This document shows, piece by piece, positions 62,984 to 64,000 of a DNA stretch of 64,000 nt (positions are counted from its first letter, which is position 1; the number at the start of each line of letters is the position of its first letter). The notes beneath the pieces were generated by a model. It had not been told where the DNA came from. It saw only the letters and a list, made by a program, of their open reading frames with translations, and searched no databases. Where the stretch lies: assembly GCA_016458225.1 (NCBI GenBank), contig JAEMGR010000007.1, positions 281,895 through 345,894 of the forward strand, given 5' to 3'. The stretch is from Myxococcaceae bacterium JPH2 (lineage in GTDB: Bacteria > Myxococcota > Myxococcia > Myxococcales > Myxococcaceae). The translations under genes were made by a program, and so were the position numbers.

Positions 62984-64000
62984 CTACATGCCCATGCCGC
63001 CCATACCGCCCATGCCGCCCATTCCACCCATGCCGCCGCCGGCGGGCGCCTTGTCGTCGTCCGCCTTCGGGCGGTCCGCGACCATGGCCTCGGTGGTGAG
63101 CATCAGGGACGAGACAGACGCCGCGTTCTGCAGCGCGGTGCGGCTCACCTTGGCCGGGTCGATGACGCCCGCGGCCAGCAGGTCCTCGTAGGCGCCGGTG
63201 GCGGCGTTGAAGCCGTAGGCACCCGTGCCCTCCTTGACCTTGTTCACCACCACGCTGCCCTCGAGGCCGCCGTTGCCGACGATCTGGCGCAGGGGCTCCT
63301 CGAGCGCGCGGCGGATGATCTCCACGCCGAACTTCTCGCCGTCGACGACCTTCAGGCCGTCCAGGGACTTCAGGCAGCGGATGAACGCCACGCCGCCGCC
63401 GGGCACCACGCCCTCCTCGACGGCCGCGCGGGTCGCGTTGAGCGCGTCCTCCACGCGGGCCTTCTTCTCCTTCATCTCCGTCTCAGTGGCCGCGCCGACG
63501 TTGATGACCGCCACGCCGCCCACGAGCTTCGCCAGGCGCTCCTGGAGCTTCTCGCGGTCGTAGTCGCTGGAGGTGTCCTCGATGGCCACGCGGATCTGCT
63601 TCACGCGCGCCTCGATGTCCTTCTGGCTGCCGGCACCGTCGACGATGGTGGTGTTGTCCTTGTCGATGGTGACGCGCTTGGCGCGGCCCAGGTCCTGGAG
63701 CGTCAGCGTGTCCAGCTTGATGCCCAGGTCCTCGGCGATCATCCGGCCACCGGTCAGGACGGCGATGTCCTCCAGCATGGCCTTGCGGCGATCACCAAAG
63801 CCCGGCGCCTTCACCGCGGCCACGTTCAGCACGCCGCGGATCTTGTTCACCACCAGGGTGGCCAGGGCCTCGCCCTCGACCTCCTCGGCGATGATGATGA
63901 GCGGCTTGCCCGCGCGCGCCACCTGCTCCAGCACCGGCAGCAGGTCCTTCATCGACGAGATCTTCTTCTCGTGGATGAGGATGAGGGCGTCGTTGAGGAC
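62984..64000 (-). CDS. groEL: Chaperonin GroEL, C-terminal part (5' end outside window)
   Basis: The frame enters from the right edge and encodes the last 338 residues of GroEL, a 60-kDa chaperonin that folds proteins with GroES. Visible are the apical domain ([43 protein letters not shown]), the intermediate domain ([21 protein letters not shown]) and the C-terminal tail of GGM repeats ([18 protein letters not shown]). The start codon and groES lie beyond 64000. Myxococcus carries two groEL genes with distinct tails; the GGM-rich tail here fits the general-purpose type, but this cannot be decided from this part. Confidence 0.97.
   Translation of the reverse strand, partial: VLNDALILIHEKKISSMKDLLPVLEQVARAGKPLIIIAEEVEGEALATLVVNKIRGVLNVAAVKAPGFGDRRKAMLEDIAVLTGGRMIAEDLGIKLDTLTLQDLGRAKRVTIDKDNTTIVDGAGSQKDIEARVKQIRVAIEDTSSDYDREKLQERLAKLVGGVAVINVGAATETEMKEKKARVEDALNATRAAVEEGVVPGGGVAFIRCLKSLDGLKVVDGEKFGVEIIRRALEEPLRQIVGNGGLEGSVVVNKVKEGTGAYGFNAATGAYEDLLAAGVIDPAKVSRTALQNAASVSSLMLTTEAMVADRPKADDDKAPAGGGMGGMGGMGGMGGMGM

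Noticed and set aside
62988..63040. Tandem repeat of a CCCAT-rich unit
   Set aside because: It encodes the GGM-repeat tail of GroEL and is not an independent repeat element.

Overview
The window is a high-GC stretch of bacterial chromosome from a myxobacterium, most likely family Myxococcaceae (Myxococcus, Corallococcus, Pyxidicoccus or a relative). The support is strong G/C bias at third codon positions, at least a dozen predicted lipoproteins, DUF4388, DUF1634/TauE and FHA-type enhancer-binding proteins, a solo ECF sigma locus, and housekeeping genes (ruvB, lpxC, pepA, serC, murA, prmC, prfA, smc, groEL) typical of this lineage. Genus assignment is inference. I see no insertion sequence, prophage, CRISPR array, rRNA or replication origin. 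About 55 protein genes and one tRNA are called.

Layout. 1-8.2 kb: partial metallo-beta-lactamase-fold gene (minus), then a plus-strand run of ruvB, an unknown gene, lpxC, a DsbA-like lipoprotein, a DUF4388 protein and a small lipoprotein. 8.2-14.1 kb: pepA (minus), a phospholipase-C-like gene, a TauE/DUF1634 pair, a secreted unknown and a TPR protein. 14.1-20.1 kb: three regulatory modules with visible dyads. These are a RamB/PrpR-type XRE regulator, a MarR/SDR divergon, and a divergon of KAS II against thioesterase-TetR. 20.2-25.5 kb: DUF1015, an M61-like metallopeptidase lipoprotein, and a four-gene cluster of YceI, a Cys-repeat lipoprotein, a DUF692/MNIO enzyme and a DUF2063 partner. 25.6-34.3 kb (minus): a PI-PLC-like secreted enzyme, then a five-gene operon of ECF sigma, anti-sigma, caspase-fold lipoprotein and two large lipoproteins. 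34.4-41 kb: serC, a chalcone-isomerase-like protein, an M13 metallopeptidase, a GlsB/YeaQ-like protein, a radical SAM protein, a dockerin-repeat protein and tRNA-Gly(CCC). 41-49.7 kb: lipoproteins, a zinc-ribbon protein and the prfA-prmC-murA operon. 49.8-64 kb: a tiny basic protein, CapA, a TPR protein, a CNNM transporter, smc, more lipoproteins, an FHA/AAA+ regulator, a glutaredoxin and the C-terminal part of groEL.

Most interesting are two compact accessory loci. The cluster at 22938-25543 looks like a bufferin/MNIO-type RiPP locus. Its presumed precursor carries repeated (E/Q)GSCG motifs but has a lipoprotein-type signal instead of an ordinary secretion signal, and it is preceded by a YceI gene. 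The operon at 27385-34251 puts a caspase-fold lipoprotein with a barrel-like C-terminus under its own ECF sigma/anti-sigma pair, together with a Cys-rich lipoprotein and an Ig-plus-propeller lipoprotein. A decayed copy of the 3' half of tRNA-Gly lies about 105 bp downstream of the intact gene.

Regulation visible in the sequence includes palindromic operators in three divergent or upstream regions (15.8, 16.9 and 18.8 kb), a TTGACG/TACACC promoter for the tRNA, several intrinsic terminators, and a strong hairpin between the Cys-repeat lipoprotein gene and its MNIO gene. All functional statements rest on motif recognition by eye; no database search was run.
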